From Lutibacter sp. (GTDB lineage: Bacteria; Bacteroidota; Bacteroidia; Flavobacteriales; Flavobacteriaceae), in NCBI GenBank assembly GCA_002733665.1, contig NVWM01000006.1, positions 1 to 64,000 of the forward strand: a stretch of 64,000 nt of DNA, in the 5' to 3' direction. The translations under genes were made by a program, and so were the position numbers. The number at the start of each line of letters is the position of its first letter. Position 1 is the first letter of the stretch. The notes beneath the pieces were generated by a model. It was not told where the DNA came from. It searched no databases and saw only the letters and a program-made list of their open reading frames with translations. Below, piece after piece: positions 62,336 to 64,000 of the stretch.

Positions 62336-63112
62336 ATGAACACTATTTTCAGACTGACAATTGCCATATTTTTCCTTTGGGTTAGCAATGTAAATTGTCA
62401 GTCTGAAATGGTTTTAATAAAAGGTGGAACATATACACCTCTTTATGGAAGGGATTCTTTACAAGTTACTATTTCTGATTTTAAAATGGATGTATATCCT
62501 GTAACAAATCAAGAATTTGTAGCATTTGTAAAAGAACATCAGAAATGGAAAAAATCCAAAGTCCTTAAATTATTTGCTGACGGAAATTATCTTTTCAATT
62601 GGAAATCTGACACAGAATTAGACCCTTCTCAATCTTTAAAAGCACCAATCACTGGTATTTCTTGGTTTGCCGCAAATGACTATTGTGAGTGTCAAGGTAA
62701 GCGCCTACCAACTATTGACGAATGGGAATATGTAGCTATGGCAAATGAAAAAATGCCTGATGCTCGAAAATTAAAAAATTACAACGAATACATTTTGAGT
62801 TGGTATGAAAAACCAAAAACATTTAATAATGAAATCGGCTCAACATTCAAAAATTATTGGAATGTGTATGATTTACATGGATTAGTTTGGGAGTGGACTT
62901 CTGATTTTAATTCAGTATTAATTTCTGGAGAATCTCGTAAAGATGTAGATAATGATAGTAATCTTTTTTGCGGAAGTGCAGCCATTGGCGCAACAGATTT
63001 AATGAATTATGCAGCATTTATGCGTTATGCAATTCGCGGAAGCGTCAAAGCAAAATACACTATGAAAAACTTAGGTTTTAGGTGTGTATCTGATATTGAA
63101 AACAAACAATAG
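62336..63112 (+). CDS. nirV: NirV-like formylglycine-generating-enzyme family protein
   Basis: The 258-residue protein has a signal peptide (residues 1-~20, ending NVNCQS). It has the FGE-sulfatase/SUMF1 fold: MVLIKGGTYTPLYGRD, FKMDVYPVTNQEFVAFVKEH, APITGISWFAANDYCECQGKRLPTIDEWEY, NVYDLHGLVWEWTSDF and the C-terminal YTMKNLGFRCV. In other denitrifiers a homologue called NirV is encoded next to nirK. The cysteine pair used by true formylglycine enzymes is not evident (CECQGKR and FRC only), so it is more likely a structural or maturation factor. Gap of 11 nt from nirK and 4 nt to the SCO gene. Confidence 0.88.
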   Translation: MNTIFRLTIAIFFLWVSNVNCQSEMVLIKGGTYTPLYGRDSLQVTISDFKMDVYPVTNQEFVAFVKEHQKWKKSKVLKLFADGNYLFNWKSDTELDPSQSLKAPITGISWFAANDYCECQGKRLPTIDEWEYVAMANEKMPDARKLKNYNEYILSWYEKPKTFNNEIGSTFKNYWNVYDLHGLVWEWTSDFNSVLISGESRKDVDNDSNLFCGSAAIGATDLMNYAAFMRYAIRGSVKAKYTMKNLGFRCVSDIENKQ

Positions 63113-63116
63113 TATT

Positions 63117-63803
63117 ATGAAACCATTAAAATATATAACATTTCTTTTTTTATTCATGACATTTACTTCTTGTAAAAAAGAGGCTATAACGTATCAATGT
63201 CCAATGCAATGTGAAGGTGAAAATACTTTTACTACTGAAAAAGGAAGTTGTAGCGTTTGTAAAATGGATTTAAAACCAGTTGCAAATCAAACAAAAAAAA
63301 TAGTGACTGATGAAATTTCAGACGAATCAATCTTCAATTTAACTTCTAAGTGGAATACCGAAGAAGGAAAAACTATACAGCTTAAAGAATTGAAAGGAAA
63401 AACTTTGGTGATGGTTATGGTTTATACAACCTGTAAAGCAGCATGCCCAAGATTGGTTGCGGATATGAGAAGTATTGAAGAGAAAGTTTCAAAAAACGAT
63501 GATATTCAGTACATTTTGATAAGTATAGACCCAGAAACAGACACTCCAAAACGATTAAAAGAATTCGCTATAGAAAACTTTATGGATGGCAAACAGTGGA
63601 CTTTTTTACAAGGAACCGAGAGTAGCGTTAGAGAGTTTGCTAATGTCTTGGCGGTAAAATACAAGCAAATTTCACCATTAGATTTTTCCCACTCTAATAT
63701 TATAAGTGTTTTTAATTCTGATGGAGAATTGGCACATCAACAAGAAGGATTAGGTGTAGATAACAAAGAAACCGTTTCTAAAATTTTAGAACTCGTAAAT
63801 TAA
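63117..63803 (+). CDS. SCO family copper chaperone with heavy-metal-binding domain
   Basis: I start at the ATG at 63117, which opens a lipoprotein signal (FLFMTFTSC, Cys19); an in-frame start 11 codons upstream overlaps nirV. The 228-residue product has a short metal-binding segment (YQCPMQCEG ... GSCSVCKMDLKPV, with C28, C32, C45, C48) and then a thioredoxin-fold SCO domain with the CxxxCP site (C106, C110 in TTCKAACPRL) and a C-terminal His in LDFSHSNI. SCO proteins insert copper into CuA centres of oxidases. In this operon the likely client is NirK copper, possibly with NirV. Position supports this; no direct evidence. Confidence 0.9.
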   Translation: MKPLKYITFLFLFMTFTSCKKEAITYQCPMQCEGENTFTTEKGSCSVCKMDLKPVANQTKKIVTDEISDESIFNLTSKWNTEEGKTIQLKELKGKTLVMVMVYTTCKAACPRLVADMRSIEEKVSKNDDIQYILISIDPETDTPKRLKEFAIENFMDGKQWTFLQGTESSVREFANVLAVKYKQISPLDFSHSNIISVFNSDGELAHQQEGLGVDNKETVSKILELVN

Positions 63804-63809
63804 TATATT

Positions 63810-64000
63810 ATGAATATTTCAGAAAATAAAACAGTAGCAGAAATTGTAACAAAAAACATAAAATCTGCACACATATTTAAAAAACACGGCATTGATTTTT
63901 GCTGTGGTGGAGGTATTAGTGTTGAAAAAGCATGCGAAAAAAAAGGCGTGGATTTTTCAGAACTAAAAAAAGAGTTAGACAATATTGATGAGGTTAGTAA
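63810..64000 (+). CDS. ric: Iron-sulfur cluster repair protein RIC, 5' part only
   Basis: The frame starts 6 nt after the SCO gene and runs off the window end, giving the first ~63 residues. MNISENKTVAEIV, the KSAHIFKKHGIDFCCGGG block with C31-C32, and KACEKKGVDFSELKKEL match the N-terminal ScdA_N/DUF542 domain of RIC (YtfE/ScdA), a di-iron protein. RIC proteins repair Fe-S clusters damaged by nitric oxide and oxidative stress. Its place at the end of the nir operon fits: NO made by NirK is a self-inflicted stress. The hemerythrin-like C-terminal domain, if present, lies beyond the window. Confidence 0.9.
   Translation, partial: MNISENKTVAEIVTKNIKSAHIFKKHGIDFCCGGGISVEKACEKKGVDFSELKKELDNIDEVS

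Overview
Almost the whole window (about position 1210 to 64000) is AT-rich DNA from a marine-type member of the Bacteroidota, most likely the family Flavobacteriaceae. The evidence is type IX secretion signatures (two C-terminal sorting domains and a PorP/SprF protein), Bacteroidota -7 promoter boxes (TAnnTTTG), many lipoproteins, and runs of family-typical neighbours (glgA-like/DUF4270/glmS, panC/panD/flippase-like/radA, GT2/pyrC/DUF4296). The first ~1.2 kb does not fit. It is visibly GC-richer and encodes an internal fragment of a eukaryotic Xrn 5'-3' exoribonuclease that stops abruptly inside a truncated TonB-dependent receptor gene. I read this as a chimeric contig join, not as flavobacterial sequence.

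Layout. 1-1209: Xrn fragment. 1210-7700: truncated TonB receptor, then a PorP/SprF gene downstream of a large secreted metalloprotease. 7760-10600: ribF, a lipoprotein and serS. 10587-16976: a 47-residue conserved small protein, a TPR protein, DUF4286, rsmA, mgtE, a secreted unknown and a lipase-like hydrolase. 17030-26813: RNA methyltransferase, tadA, dxs, a second T9SS cargo protein, dgt and a PiT phosphate transporter. 26957-35164: RDD protein, nrdA, nrdB, DUF3109, MarC, a FAD protein and glmS. 35180-41355: DUF4270, a GT5-like protein, panC, panD, a flippase-like membrane protein and radA. 41403-47607: hemD, GT2 glycosyltransferase, pyrC, DUF4296, an epimerase and tyrS. 47608-50029: an accessory-looking block (hydrolase, ECF sigma factor, four-helix membrane protein) bordered by a strongly structured palindromic repeat. 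50030-58662: lspA, a LuxE-like protein, a lipoprotein/ECF sigma/anti-sigma-barrel set, an aldehyde dehydrogenase and surface proteins.

58755-64000 is a nitrite and nitric oxide respiration module: norC-norB, then nirK-nirV-SCO-ric, the last gene cut by the window end. NirK reduces nitrite to NO and NorBC reduces NO to N2O. NirV and SCO are probable assembly or companion factors, and RIC repairs iron-sulfur clusters damaged by NO. Both transcription units carry an FNR/CRP-like box (TGA-N6-TCA) exactly 23 nt upstream of their -7 boxes, which implies one shared oxygen- or NO-responsive activator. No nitrate reductase, nosZ or regulator gene is visible in the window.

Several genes have a -7 box only 4-5 nt before the start codon, which suggests leaderless mRNAs. 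No rRNA, tRNA, CRISPR array or transposase was seen.
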